Shown here piece after piece: positions 19,746 through 29,354 of a stretch of DNA of 64,000 nt. Below the pieces are notes generated by a model, which ran no database searches, was not told the origin of the DNA, and was given only the letters and a program-made list of their open reading frames with translations. This DNA comes from Catellatospora citrea (GTDB taxonomy: Bacteria; Actinomycetota; Actinomycetes; Mycobacteriales; Micromonosporaceae). The translations under genes and the position numbers were made by a program. The stretch is from positions 7,874,001 through 7,938,000 of the forward strand of contig NZ_RAPR01000001.1 in NCBI RefSeq assembly GCF_003610235.1. The letters run 5' to 3'. How positions within the stretch are numbered: the first letter of the stretch is position 1; each line of letters starts with the position of its first letter.

Positions 19746-21248
19746 ATGTCCCGACCGCAGTCCGTGACCGTGGCGGCGGCAGACCTGGGCGCCTCCAGCG
19801 GCCGGGTGATGCTCGCCCGCGTCGGCCGCGACGTGCTCGAACTGACCGAGGTCCACCGCTTCCCCAACGAACCGATCCAGCTGGGCGGCACCCTGCACTG
19901 GGACGTGCTGGCCCTCTACCGCGGGGTGCTCGACGGGCTGCGGGCCGCCGGCCGCGCAGCCCGTGCCGGCGGCACCCCGCGGCAGGGCCTGGACGGCATC
20001 GGCATCGACTCATGGGCGGTGGACTACGGCCTGCTCGACGCGACCGGTGCGCTGATCGGCAACCCGATCAGCTACCGCGACCGGCGCACCGAAGGGGTCA
20101 TGGAACGGGTCCACGAACAGCTGGGCGTGGCACGCCTCTACACGATCACAGGGCTGCAGAACCTGCCCTTCAACACGATCTACCAGCTGGCGGCGGCCCA
20201 CGGCACACCGGCGGCCGCCGCCGCCCGCCGTATGCTGCTGCTGCCCGACCTGCTGGCCTACTGGCTGACCGGCCGGCAAGGCACGGAACTGACCAACGCG
20301 TCCACGACCGGACTGCTCGACGCGCGCAGCGGCACCTGGTCGACGGAGCTCATCGCCGCGCTGGGCTGGGACCAGCAGCTGTTCGCGCCACTTCGCCGGC
20401 CCGGCGACACGATCGGCCCGCTCACCGTGGACGTGGCCGCACACACCGGCCTGGACCCCACCGTGCCGGTGCTCGCGGTCGGCTCCCACGACACCGCCTC
20501 GGCCGTGGTCGGGGTGCCCGCAGGTGACGAACGGTTCGCCTACATCTCCTGCGGCACGTGGTCACTGGTCGGGCTGGAGCTGAGCGAACCGGTGCTGACC
20601 GAGGCGAGCCGGAAGGCGGGTTTCACCAACGAGGCCGGCCTCGACGGCACCGTGCGCTACCTGCGCAACGTGATGGGACAGTGGCTGCTGCAGGAGTCGA
20701 TGCGCACCTGGCAGGCACACGGTGAGCCCGCGGACCTTGCGGCGTTGCTGGCCGAGGCGGCCGCCCAGCCGGGCTTCGTGAGCGTCGTCGACCCGGACGA
20801 CCCGGTCTTCCTGCCGCCGGGCGACATGCCCGCCCGGGTCGCCGACTACTGCCGACGGATCGGTCAACCGGTGCCCGCCTCACGGGCGGCCATGGTGCGG
20901 TGCATTCTGGAGAGCCTCGCGCTCGCGCACGCCCGCGCCGTACGCCAGGCGCAGGACCTGGCCGGTCACCCGGTGGACGTCGTGCACCTGGTCGGCGGAG
21001 GTTCGCGCAACGAACTGCTCTGCCAGCTCACCGCCGATGCCTGCGGCCTACCGGTGACGGCCGGACCGGTGGAGGCGACGGCGCTCGGCAACGCGCTGGT
21101 GCAGGCGCGCGCCCTCGGCGCGATCACCGGGGAACTCCGGGACCTGCGCACCCTGCTCCACCGGCACGTCACGCCGAGGCGATACCTGCCGCGATCCGGT
21201 CAGAGCGCGACAGCGTGGGCCGGCCTGGCGGCGCGCCTGGCCGGTTGA
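19746..21248 (+). CDS. rhaB: Rhamnulokinase
   Basis: A 500-residue FGGY-family sugar kinase phosphorylating L-rhamnulose at O1. The N-terminus has the phosphate motif AADLGASSGRVMLA; IGIDSWAVDYGLLD and SYRDRRTEGVME form the sugar site as in RhaB; GSHDTASAVVGVP and the C-terminal VHLVGGGSRNELLCQLTAD complete the ATP domain. ATG follows GAAGGAGTCCCCACC, a strong ribosome site, 32 bp after the aldolase gene. It is the last gene of the rhamnose operon. No mutarotase gene (rhaM) is seen in the window. Confidence 0.93.
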   Translation: MSRPQSVTVAAADLGASSGRVMLARVGRDVLELTEVHRFPNEPIQLGGTLHWDVLALYRGVLDGLRAAGRAARAGGTPRQGLDGIGIDSWAVDYGLLDATGALIGNPISYRDRRTEGVMERVHEQLGVARLYTITGLQNLPFNTIYQLAAAHGTPAAAAARRMLLLPDLLAYWLTGRQGTELTNASTTGLLDARSGTWSTELIAALGWDQQLFAPLRRPGDTIGPLTVDVAAHTGLDPTVPVLAVGSHDTASAVVGVPAGDERFAYISCGTWSLVGLELSEPVLTEASRKAGFTNEAGLDGTVRYLRNVMGQWLLQESMRTWQAHGEPADLAALLAEAAAQPGFVSVVDPDDPVFLPPGDMPARVADYCRRIGQPVPASRAAMVRCILESLALAHARAVRQAQDLAGHPVDVVHLVGGGSRNELLCQLTADACGLPVTAGPVEATALGNALVQARALGAITGELRDLRTLLHRHVTPRRYLPRSGQSATAWAGLAARLAG

Positions 21249-21276
21249 CATCGCGCTGTGGAAAGGGCCAGGTCGG

Positions 21277-21915
21277 TCACCGAGGATCTGGGCGATCCAA
21301 ATTCCAGTGCCGGTTGGCGGTCAGTGCCCAATCGTGCTCGGTGGAATCCTGCACGGGGCTTCGCGACACCACGAAACGGGTGATCACGCGTTGGGTGCGC
21401 TCGGCGTCGCCGTAGAGCAGGTCCAGCCACAGGTCGCCGCCTGCAGAAGCGATATCGCAGACGGTTCGGAACTCCTGGCATGTCGGATCGCGTACCGTCA
21501 CCTGACTGAAACCCTGGTCGCCGGCAGGCACGTAAACGTCGCGGGTCAAGCGATGGAAGTCAGCCGGGTCGCGGTGCGCACTGTGCTCCTCGGCCGGCAT
21601 GTCCCAGCCGTGCAGAACAGCAAGTCCCCGTCCGACGTTACGCACAGACATGGCCAGATACACGACGTTCTCGGTGGTTTCCAGGACGGCGCGTCCGCCG
21701 TACACAAGGAACCACCGGCCGTCCAGGAAGCGGATCTCCTGCGCGGGGTCATCCCACCGTGAAGGCACGAGGATCGGGCGCAGGCTTTCCAGCAGCGCCC
21801 GCTCGGCAGTCGCCGTGGCCCGGCTCGCCGAACGCGTCGAGGCAAAGGTCGCCACCGCCAGCAGCGCGGTCCCGGCGGCCGTGCCAAGGTCGGCGACCGT
21901 CACCCAGTCCATCAT
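21277..21915 (-). CDS. Unknown protein with one N-terminal membrane segment
   Basis: A 212-residue protein. Residues about 4-22 (VTVADLGTAAGTALLAVATF) can form one membrane helix, followed by an Arg/Ala-rich helix RSASRATATAERALLE and a soluble beta-rich domain (VVYLAMSVRNVGRGLAVLHGW, GGDLWLDLLYGD). This layout is common in actinobacterial proteins of unknown function. ATG follows GGGAGGGCTG. It converges on the end of rhaB and is probably unrelated to rhamnose use. Confidence 0.7.
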   Translation of the reverse strand: MMDWVTVADLGTAAGTALLAVATFASTRSASRATATAERALLESLRPILVPSRWDDPAQEIRFLDGRWFLVYGGRAVLETTENVVYLAMSVRNVGRGLAVLHGWDMPAEEHSAHRDPADFHRLTRDVYVPAGDQGFSQVTVRDPTCQEFRTVCDIASAGGDLWLDLLYGDAERTQRVITRFVVSRSPVQDSTEHDWALTANRHWNLDRPDPR

Positions 21916-22075
21916 CAGCCCTCCCGGCTCATCACACCAGATGGCACCCGGTTTATCGGCAAGACAGGCCCTGTGTCACGCAGTGCCGGGGCGAGAGCCG
22001 CACCTGGCGCGAGAGCTGGCTGTGCGGCGAATCGCCGGCCGGTCCGCGAGCCGACGCACACGAGTCCGGGACGGG

Positions 22076-23095
22076 TCAGCGCCCGGGGCGGGCCGTCGAC
22101 TTGCGTGCCACCAGCTCCGGATGGAACACCAGGTTTCGGTGCGCGTGCGTGTCGGGGGACCTGGTCTCCTCCAGGAGCAGCTCGGCAGCGGCCCGGCCCA
22201 GGTGCTCGCGAGGCTGGCGAACCGACGACAGGGGCACCGCCGCGGCCGCGGCGAAGTCGATGTCGTCGTAGCCGAGAATGGCGACCTCGTCGGGCACGTT
22301 GATCCCGCGCTGCGTCATCTCCTGCAGCAGCCCCAACGCCAGCAGATCGTTGGCGCAGAACACCGCCGTCGGCCGGTCAGGCGCGGCCAGGTCCGCGAGC
22401 GCGTGTCCTGCCTGCCGTCCGGCCGCGACGGTCAGCTCGGGGGTCAGGAAGGTGCGCACCCGGACGCCGGACAGCACCGACTCGAAGCCGCGCTGCCGGT
22501 CGGCGACCTGGGGAATGCTCAGCGGGCCCCCGACGAACGCGACGTGATCGTGGCCGAGCTCGCGGAAGTGCTGCCCGGCGATCCGTCCGCCGAGGACGTC
22601 GTCCACCGCGACGGAGCACCGGTCCGACTGCCAGATGCCGCGGTCGACCAGCACCACCGGCACCCCGCGCTTGATGAGGTTGACCAGCTGAGAGTCCCGC
22701 CCGCCGTCGACCGGGGTGATGAGCACGCCCTGCACGCGCTGCTCCTCGAGCAGTTCGAGGTGCCGGCGCTCGCGGGCGGCGCTCTGGCCGCTGTTGCAGA
22801 CGACGGCCACCGCGCCGGCGGCGTCGATGGCCTCCTCGGCGCCGCGGATCACGTCGGTGAAGAAGGGGTTCGAGACGTCCAGCACGACGATGGCGATCGT
22901 GCGGCTCCGGCCGGCGCGCAGCTGACGTGCGGAATCGTTGCGGACGTAGCCGAGTTCGCGGATGGCCTCCAGCACGCGCTGCCGCGTCGTGTCGGCCACG
23001 AGGTGCGGCCGGTTCAGCACGTTGCTGACGGTGCCCAGCGAGACGCCGGCCTGACGTGCGACCTCCTTGATGCTCGTCGTCTCCATTTTCTCCAT
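22076..23095 (-). CDS. LacI-family regulator, paralogue of the rhamnose regulator
   Basis: A 339-residue LacI protein with HTH TTSIKEVARQAGVSLGTVSNVLNR, hinge ARQLRAGRSRTIA and a sugar-sensing domain ending VAILGYDDIDFAAAAAVPL. It shares long identical blocks with the LacI protein at 10567-11598 (for example NDSARQLRAGRSRT, RCSVAVDDVLGGR and AAAAAVPLSSVRQPRE), so one arose by duplication. The 192-bp space to the divergent isochorismatase-like gene holds a strong palindrome, so it probably controls that gene and itself. Cross-talk with the rhamnose operators is plausible. Confidence 0.9.
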   Translation of the reverse strand: MEKMETTSIKEVARQAGVSLGTVSNVLNRPHLVADTTRQRVLEAIRELGYVRNDSARQLRAGRSRTIAIVVLDVSNPFFTDVIRGAEEAIDAAGAVAVVCNSGQSAARERRHLELLEEQRVQGVLITPVDGGRDSQLVNLIKRGVPVVLVDRGIWQSDRCSVAVDDVLGGRIAGQHFRELGHDHVAFVGGPLSIPQVADRQRGFESVLSGVRVRTFLTPELTVAAGRQAGHALADLAAPDRPTAVFCANDLLALGLLQEMTQRGINVPDEVAILGYDDIDFAAAAAVPLSSVRQPREHLGRAAAELLLEETRSPDTHAHRNLVFHPELVARKSTARPGR

Positions 23096-23136
23096 CCATG
23101 CTCACGCGCGCCGTTCCCGCCACGCTACGCGACGGT

Positions 23137-23148
23137 GGAAACGGGTCA
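23137..23148. promoter_or_regulatory. Candidate LacI operator upstream of the second LacI gene
   Basis: GGAAACGGGTCA resembles TGAAACGTGTCA in front of the first LacI gene and lies in a comparable place, about 45 bp upstream of the start codon. This fits autoregulation or cross-regulation by the two paralogues. Confidence 0.35.
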
Positions 23149-23198
23149 ACGCCGCCCGAGGACCCGCCGGACCGTCGGAACGTTCGGCGATCGGCACG

Positions 23199-23240
23199 TG
23201 TAAACGATCGTTGACATGGTCTGACCTGCTCGCCTACGGT
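23199..23240 (+). promoter_or_regulatory. Promoter with overlapping LacI operator for the isochorismatase-like gene
   Basis: TGTAAACGATCGTTGACA (23199-23216) is an 18-bp near-perfect palindrome with an AACGATCGTT core. Its right end contains a consensus -35 TTGACA (23211-23216); TACGGT at 23235-23240 is the -10 with an 18-bp spacer. A second partial copy, TGTAAACGTATGAC, lies at 23245-23258. Binding here would occlude RNA polymerase. Confidence 0.65.
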
Positions 23241-23287
23241 GCAATGTAAACGTATGACGACTTCTTCTGTCAGTAAGGACGACCGGT

Positions 23288-23851
23288 ATGCCCCAGCAGG
23301 CGCTTCTGGTGATGGACGTCCAGCGTTCCATCGTGGCGCGGTACCCCGATCCGGGCTATCTGCCTCGCCTCGGCGCTGCGATCGACGCGGCCCGGGCCGC
23401 CGGCCTGCCGGTGATCTATGTGGTCGTCGGCTTCCGCCCCGGGCAGCCCGAGATCAGCGTCCGCAACAAGATGTTCGGCAGGCTCGCGGGGGTCGCGATG
23501 CCCGCCGGCGACGAGGGCACCCAGATCCACCCCGACGTGGCGCCCGCCCAGGGCGACATCATCGTCACCAAGCGGCGGGTGAGCGCGTTCGCGGGTAGCG
23601 ACCTGGACATGGTCCTGCGTGCCGGCGGCATCGAACACCTCGTCCTCACCGGCATCGCGACCAGCGGCGTGGTGCTGTCCACCCTGCGCCAGGCCGCCGA
23701 TCTCGACTTCGCGCTCACCGTCTTGGCCGACGGCTGCCTCGACAACGATCCCGAAGTGCATCGGGTCCTCACCGAGAAGGTGTTCCCGGTCCAGGCGGAC
23801 GTGACGACCGTGGCCGACTGGGCGGCGGCCACTTCCGCGGCGCTGTGGTGA
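23288..23851 (+). CDS. Isochorismatase-like hydrolase lacking the catalytic cysteine
   Basis: A 187-residue cysteine-hydrolase-fold protein: LLVMDVQRS with Asp 10, VTKRRVSAF with Lys 95, and TGIATSGVVLSTLRQAAD. In amidases of this family the last motif has a Cys where this protein has Val 128, so the usual Asp-Lys-Cys triad is incomplete, as in isochorismatases proper or a subfamily carrying SGVVLST. The substrate is unknown. It follows AAGGACGACCGGT and is divergent from the second LacI gene, whose operator covers its promoter, implying a sugar-linked or inducible role. Confidence 0.82.
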   Translation: MPQQALLVMDVQRSIVARYPDPGYLPRLGAAIDAARAAGLPVIYVVVGFRPGQPEISVRNKMFGRLAGVAMPAGDEGTQIHPDVAPAQGDIIVTKRRVSAFAGSDLDMVLRAGGIEHLVLTGIATSGVVLSTLRQAADLDFALTVLADGCLDNDPEVHRVLTEKVFPVQADVTTVADWAAATSAALW

Positions 23852-23860
23852 GTCCTGCCG

Positions 23861-25222
23861 TCACCGCCCCGGCGTGAGCCGGTAGACGAGCCCGGCGGCG
23901 TCATCGGTCACGTAGATGGAGGCGTCCGGTCCGGGCACCGCGTCCACGCAGCGACCCCACCGGGTGCCGTCCGCGTTCTGAAATCCCGTCACGAGGACCT
24001 TGGCCGGGTTGAGGGATCTGCTGTCGGCATTCCAGGCGCTGTAGGCGACATAGGGCTCTCGGGGCGGCTTGCGGTTCCACGAACCGTGTGCGGTGATCAG
24101 CGCACCATCAGCCAGCGCGTCCGGCAGGCCGGAGCCGTTGGTGAACACGAATCCGACGGGGGCGCTGTGCGCGGGCAGCCCGAGTGCGGTCCGGTCGATG
24201 CCGGCGCAGTCGAGCTTGTCGCCGTCCGGGTTGGTGACCGGGTGGTCGACGTAGCCCAGGTCGGTGAGGTCGTCGTGCCCGCGGATGTCGGGCAGGCAGT
24301 ACGGCCAGCCCAGTTCCGTGCCGGCGGTGATCCGCGAGATCTGATCGACCGGGTTCTCGTTCACGTACTCCGGGACGGTCTCGCCGTAGTGCCCGCTCGC
24401 GTCGCGGAAGGGATAGGGCTGGTTGTCGGCCTGGTTGATCGCGGCGAACAGCGTGCCGTCGGGGGCGAAGGACAGGCCCTCGCCGTTGCGTACGCCGGTC
24501 GCGAGTGTCCGGTTGCCGGTGCCGTCGAGCCCCACCTGGGCGATCGTCGCCCGCTGCGGCGTGGACGTGCGATCGACCGCGTCGCTGTTGGTCGCCGACC
24601 CGACGTTGTAGAAGACCTGCCCGTCCCGTACCGCCACCATCTTGCTGCCGTGGCCCCCACCGGGTAGGCCGTCGAGGATCACCCGCCGGTTCGTCACGGC
24701 GCCCTTGGCGTAGTCCCACGCCACGAGGCGGGTCTCCTCGCCGACCACGACGATGTCGCGCCCCTGCTGCGTGGTCAGGGCGACGCCCTGCGGATTGTCG
24801 AGGCCGTCGAGCAGGGTCGTCACCGCCGGCCCGCGCCCGTCGGGCTGCGGCGTCAGGAGCATCAGCGAGCCACCGCCGCCCGTGGAGACCACGAGCCGGC
24901 CATCGGGCGTCCACGCCGCCAGTCGTGCGCCCGGCACTGCCGCCCAGACCTCCGCAGACCAGCCGTGCGGCAGGTTCAGCGACCGGCCGGCGGCCGCACC
25001 GGCATCGACGCCCCGTGCCGTCGACAGCGGCACCGGCGACAGCGCGCCGAAAGCCTGCAGGGTGGGTGCCGTCGAGGCGCCCGCGGGAAGGGGCGGGTCG
25101 CTGCTGTCGTTCGTCGCCGTACACGCGCTGAGAGCCAGCATCAGCCCGGCTGCCAGCGCTGCTGCCGCGGCGATCCGTGGCTTCGGCCGGACACCTGCGG
25201 CGTGGCGAGATGAAGGTGGCAT
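23861..25222 (-). CDS. Secreted lipoprotein of the glucose/sorbosone dehydrogenase (PQQ-propeller) family
   Basis: A 453-residue exported protein. A signal peptide ends in LMLALSAC with Cys 34 as lipidation site, followed by a Ser/Pro-rich linker. The rest is a beta-propeller with NLPHGWSAEVWAAVPGARLAAW, NPQGVALTTQQG, GVRNGEGLSFAPDGTLFAA, GHGSKMVAVRDGQVFYNVG and AHGSWNRKPPREPYV, as in soluble aldose or sorbosone dehydrogenases. PQQ as cofactor is known for the family but not proved here, and no PQQ synthesis genes are in the window. It lies 9 bp from the convergent isochorismatase-like gene. Confidence 0.82.
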   Translation of the reverse strand: MPPSSRHAAGVRPKPRIAAAAALAAGLMLALSACTATNDSSDPPLPAGASTAPTLQAFGALSPVPLSTARGVDAGAAAGRSLNLPHGWSAEVWAAVPGARLAAWTPDGRLVVSTGGGGSLMLLTPQPDGRGPAVTTLLDGLDNPQGVALTTQQGRDIVVVGEETRLVAWDYAKGAVTNRRVILDGLPGGGHGSKMVAVRDGQVFYNVGSATNSDAVDRTSTPQRATIAQVGLDGTGNRTLATGVRNGEGLSFAPDGTLFAAINQADNQPYPFRDASGHYGETVPEYVNENPVDQISRITAGTELGWPYCLPDIRGHDDLTDLGYVDHPVTNPDGDKLDCAGIDRTALGLPAHSAPVGFVFTNGSGLPDALADGALITAHGSWNRKPPREPYVAYSAWNADSRSLNPAKVLVTGFQNADGTRWGRCVDAVPGPDASIYVTDDAAGLVYRLTPGR

Positions 25223-25268
25223 GAGGGGGTGCGCCTTTCGTAGAGCACCTCGGCGCCAGGGCCCGCGG

Positions 25269-26171
25269 CTAGCGTGACGCGGTGCCCCAGCCCGAGCGCG
25301 CGGGCTGATCGTCGGGGTCGCCGGTGGACCGGGCGCTCCAGGAGGCGAGGAACGCGAGCGCTTGCTCGGTGGGGCCGGACGGGTCGAACGTGTAGGTGAT
25401 GATCGTCAAGTCGGGGTCGCCTGGCAGTTGGAGCGCTTCGCCGGTGAGTTCGAGGTCCCCGGCGAGGGCGTGGTGCATCGTCTTGGTGGCGGTGTGGTGC
25501 AGTTTCACGTTGTGCGTGGCCCACCAGGTGCGGAACGGTTCGCTGCGGGTGCTCAGCTCGCCGATCAGGTCGGTCAGGGCGCGGTCGTATGGGTTGCGCC
25601 CCGCGTAGGTGCGCAGGGCCGCGACGCAGTCGGCGGCCACGGTCGGCCAGGCGGGGTAGAAGTCCTGTGCGCGGGGGTCGAGAAACAGGTAGCGGGCCAG
25701 GTTGAAACTGTCGCCGGTGCCGAGGGCGTCGGCGAACAGTGCCCGTCCGAGCCGGTTGGTGGCCAGGATGTCCATGCGCCCGTTGCGGGCATATGCGGGT
25801 GCGTTGATGGTATCGAGGATGCGTTGTACGCCCTGCCGCACCGTCGTCCGGTTCGGCACCCGCCGGGGCGTCCGGCCCGCGGTGGGGGTGTTGGCGGTTT
25901 CGGCCAGGTCAAGCAGGTGCGTGCGTTCGGCCTCGTCCAGTCGCAGGGCGCGGGCCAGGGCCTCGAGCACCGAGTGGGAGACGCCGGTGAGGTTGCCGCG
26001 CTCCAGGCGGGTGTAGTAGTCGGTGCTCATCCCGGCGAGCATGGCGACCTCTTCGCGACGCAGCCCCTTGACACGCCGCCGGCCGCCGAAGAACGGCACT
26101 CCGGCCTGCTCGGGGGTCAGGCGCTCGCGACGGGTGGTGAGGAAGTCGCGTACCTCGCTGCGGTTGTCCAT
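25269..26171 (-). CDS. XRE-family regulator with MmyB-like ligand-binding domain
   Basis: A 300-residue regulator. The N-terminal HTH spans about residues 8-80 (LTPEQAGVPFFGGRRRVKGLRREEVAMLAGMS, then DYYTRLERGN). The C-terminal domain has DILATNRLGRALFAD and NLARYLFLDPRAQDFYPAW, the signature of the MmyB-like domain. Such genes in actinobacteria usually sit divergent from oxidoreductases they repress. Here it faces two aldo/keto reductases and a flavodoxin, which are the likely targets. Confidence 0.88.
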   Translation of the reverse strand: MDNRSEVRDFLTTRRERLTPEQAGVPFFGGRRRVKGLRREEVAMLAGMSTDYYTRLERGNLTGVSHSVLEALARALRLDEAERTHLLDLAETANTPTAGRTPRRVPNRTTVRQGVQRILDTINAPAYARNGRMDILATNRLGRALFADALGTGDSFNLARYLFLDPRAQDFYPAWPTVAADCVAALRTYAGRNPYDRALTDLIGELSTRSEPFRTWWATHNVKLHHTATKTMHHALAGDLELTGEALQLPGDPDLTIITYTFDPSGPTEQALAFLASWSARSTGDPDDQPARSGWGTASR

Positions 26172-26287
26172 GGCTTCGAACCTACGGCGCTGGCCGGGTA
26201 TGCAGGGAGGTACTGGCAGTACCGGGCTGGAGCGTCACTGCCTGCGGGGCCGTACATCGGGTTTGCTGGAGTGGAACCCAGGTAGCT

Positions 26288-26337
26288 GGTTGATCAGGGG
26301 GTTGTCGAGGTCGGTTGATCAGGGGGTTGTCGAGGTC
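26288..26337. repeat. Perfect 25-bp tandem duplication upstream of the first aldo/keto reductase
   Basis: Two adjacent identical 25-bp copies (each starting GGTTGATCAGGGGGTTGTCG) occupy 26288-26312 and 26313-26337, between the XRE gene and the reductase ATG at 26372. They contain TTGATCAGG and could be paired regulator sites or a recent slippage duplication of promoter sequence. Confidence 0.9.
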
Positions 26338-26371
26338 GGCAGTACCCCATCGAACCGTCGGAAGGATCGTC

Positions 26372-27229
26372 ATGGCCCCGCAGAACCGCATGATCACGCT
26401 AAACAACGGGGTGGAGATGCCGATCCTCGGATTCGGCGTCTTCCAGGTCCCCGACGGGCAGACCGAGCAGGTCGTCACCGACGCACTGGCGGCCGGTTAC
26501 CGGTCGATCGACACCGCCGCCTCGTACGGCAACGAGCAGGCCGTCGGCCGGGCGATCGCCGCCAGTGGCATCGCCCGCGAGGAGCTGTTCATCACCACGA
26601 AGCTGTGGATCCAGCACACCGGCGAGGACACCGCCCGGCGCGAGTTCGACAAGTCCCTGGGCAACCTGGGCCTGGACTATCTCGACCTGTATCTCATCCA
26701 CCAGCCGCTGGGCGACTACTACAGTTCCTGGCGGGCGATGCAGAAGCTGTACGGCGAGGGCCTGGCCAAGGCGATCGGGGTGTCAAACTTCTTCGGCGAC
26801 CGGCTGGTGGACCTCATCCAGCACAACGACGTAACCCCGGCCGTCAACCAGGTCGAGACGCACCCGTTCTTCCAGCGTCAGGCCGACCAGCAGTTGATGC
26901 GCGAGCACGGTGTGCAGATCGAGTCGTGGGGTCCGTTCGCCGAGGGCAAGAACGACCTGTTCACCAACCCGACCCTGACCGCGATCGCCGCAGGGCACGG
27001 CAAATCCGTCGCCCAGGTCGTCTTGCGCTGGCTGATCCAGCGCGACGTCGTGGTCATCCCCAAGTCGGTACGCCCTGACCGGATGGCCGAGAACCTCGAC
27101 ATCTTCGACTTCGAGCTCAGCGACGACGAGATGGCCCGCATCGGCGGCCTGGAGACCGGCAAGTCGATGTTCTTCGACCACCGCGACCCGGCGATGGTCA
27201 AGTGGCTCGGCGGGCGGCGCGTCGACTGA
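26372..27229 (+). CDS. Aldo/keto reductase (AKR5-like 2,5-diketo-gluconate reductase family)
   Basis: A 285-residue NADPH-dependent TIM-barrel reductase. The catalytic tetrad is visible: Asp and Tyr in [11 protein letters not shown], Lys in FITTKLW and His in [10 protein letters not shown]. The cofactor end has [16 protein letters not shown]. It should reduce aldehydes or ketones in the cytoplasm. ATG at 26372 follows GAAGGATCGTC. It is first in a run of three co-directional redox genes opposite the XRE regulator. Confidence 0.9.
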   Translation: MAPQNRMITLNNGVEMPILGFGVFQVPDGQTEQVVTDALAAGYRSIDTAASYGNEQAVGRAIAASGIAREELFITTKLWIQHTGEDTARREFDKSLGNLGLDYLDLYLIHQPLGDYYSSWRAMQKLYGEGLAKAIGVSNFFGDRLVDLIQHNDVTPAVNQVETHPFFQRQADQQLMREHGVQIESWGPFAEGKNDLFTNPTLTAIAAGHGKSVAQVVLRWLIQRDVVVIPKSVRPDRMAENLDIFDFELSDDEMARIGGLETGKSMFFDHRDPAMVKWLGGRRVD

Positions 27230-27290
27230 CCCTCCACGGTGGGCGGCGGCACCGATCGACAGCACAGCACTATCGAAACGAGGAGATCTC

Positions 27291-28274
<984 letters not shown>

Positions 28275-28325
28275 GCCGTCCAGCGGGATGACGCCCCGAC
28301 GAGTGCGACCCCGGAGGTCAATGAC

Positions 28326-29012
28326 GTGGGCAACATCGCGGTGCCGCGGCGGTCGCTGCTGCGCCTGGCCGGTGCGGGCGCGATCGGCGCCGCGGCCGTG
28401 AACATGCTCAGCGGCTGCCAATCCGACAACGCCGCACAGCCAGCCACAAGTTCGCCACCTGGCACCTCAACCGCGCCGGAGGGGCAGCGTAAGGTGCTGC
28501 TGGCCTACTTCTCCCGAGCCGGCTGGAACTACTTCAACGGCGGCCGCAAGTTCCTGCAAGTCGGCAACACCGAAGTTCTGGCTGGCATGATCGGCAAACT
28601 CATCGGCTGCGATGTCCACCGGATCGAGGCAGCCGAGCCGTATTCCGACGACTACGGCGACACCGTCGCGCGCAACGTGCGCGAGCAGAACACCGACGCC
28701 CGTCCTGCCATTGCGAACCCGCTGGCGTCGATCGACCAGTACGACACCCTGCTGCTAGCCAGCGGAATCTGGAACGTACGCGCCCCAATGATCATGTGTA
28801 CCTTCGCCGACAGCTACGACTTCGCAGGCAAGACCGTCCATCCGGTCACCACGTACGCCATGAGTGGGCTGGGCACCACCGAGCGCGACTACGCCGCCTC
28901 GTGCAAGGGCGCGACAATCTCCGCGGGGCTGGCCGTACGCGGCGAGGAAGTCGACAGCGCAAGCCCGGCCGTCGAAGCCTGGCTTCGCCAGCACAGCCTG
29001 TTGCCGCGGTGA
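28326..29012 (+). CDS. Exported flavodoxin-like protein with Tat/lipoprotein signal
   Basis: A 228-residue protein. The N-terminus has the twin arginine PRRSLLRLAGAGAIGAAAV ending in SGC (Cys 31), so it is probably exported folded and lipidated. The mature part is a flavodoxin fold (VLLAYFSRAG for the FMN phosphate, then LLLASGIWNVRAPMIM). The phosphate loop and the overall shape match flavodoxin_4 proteins that often accompany aldo/keto reductases. GTG at 28326 follows GGAGG by eight bases; an ATG at 28321 is in another frame. Confidence 0.82.
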   Translation: MGNIAVPRRSLLRLAGAGAIGAAAVNMLSGCQSDNAAQPATSSPPGTSTAPEGQRKVLLAYFSRAGWNYFNGGRKFLQVGNTEVLAGMIGKLIGCDVHRIEAAEPYSDDYGDTVARNVREQNTDARPAIANPLASIDQYDTLLLASGIWNVRAPMIMCTFADSYDFAGKTVHPVTTYAMSGLGTTERDYAASCKGATISAGLAVRGEEVDSASPAVEAWLRQHSLLPR

Positions 29013-29354
29013 TCGTACGCACGATGGCCTCGGTGCTGTCGACACGTGCTTCGTGGACAGGTCGCCACGCCACGACCTCGACGAACGAGACGCTCTGGTC
29101 GTCGATCGGGTCCGTGCCGGCCCGCATGCTGTCCTCCAGGTGATTTCCAACGCACCGGTGGCCCGGCGCAGACCTGTCTGTTCGGGAAGGCGGGGCTTAC
29201 CGTACGGCATGAATCTTCTCGCCATGCAGCAACTTGTGGCGAATCCATTGGCGTTCAACCATTTTTGCTATGAAACAGTGGAGAATTCTTCTGACGGTGG
29301 CGGCGGTCATAGGCGCCGCGGCCATGCACCGAAGCGGTCGCAGGAATCCAGTAC
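29013..29354. other. Mostly non-coding stretch with an orphan signal-peptide-like reading frame
   Basis: No complete gene is seen. From the ATG at 29270 the plus strand reads MKQWRILLTVAAVIGAAAM, a convincing signal peptide, but it is one frame away from the following exported-looking protein (see the finding on 29270-30095). The remainder, 29013-29269, shows no family-level coding signal. Confidence 0.4.
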
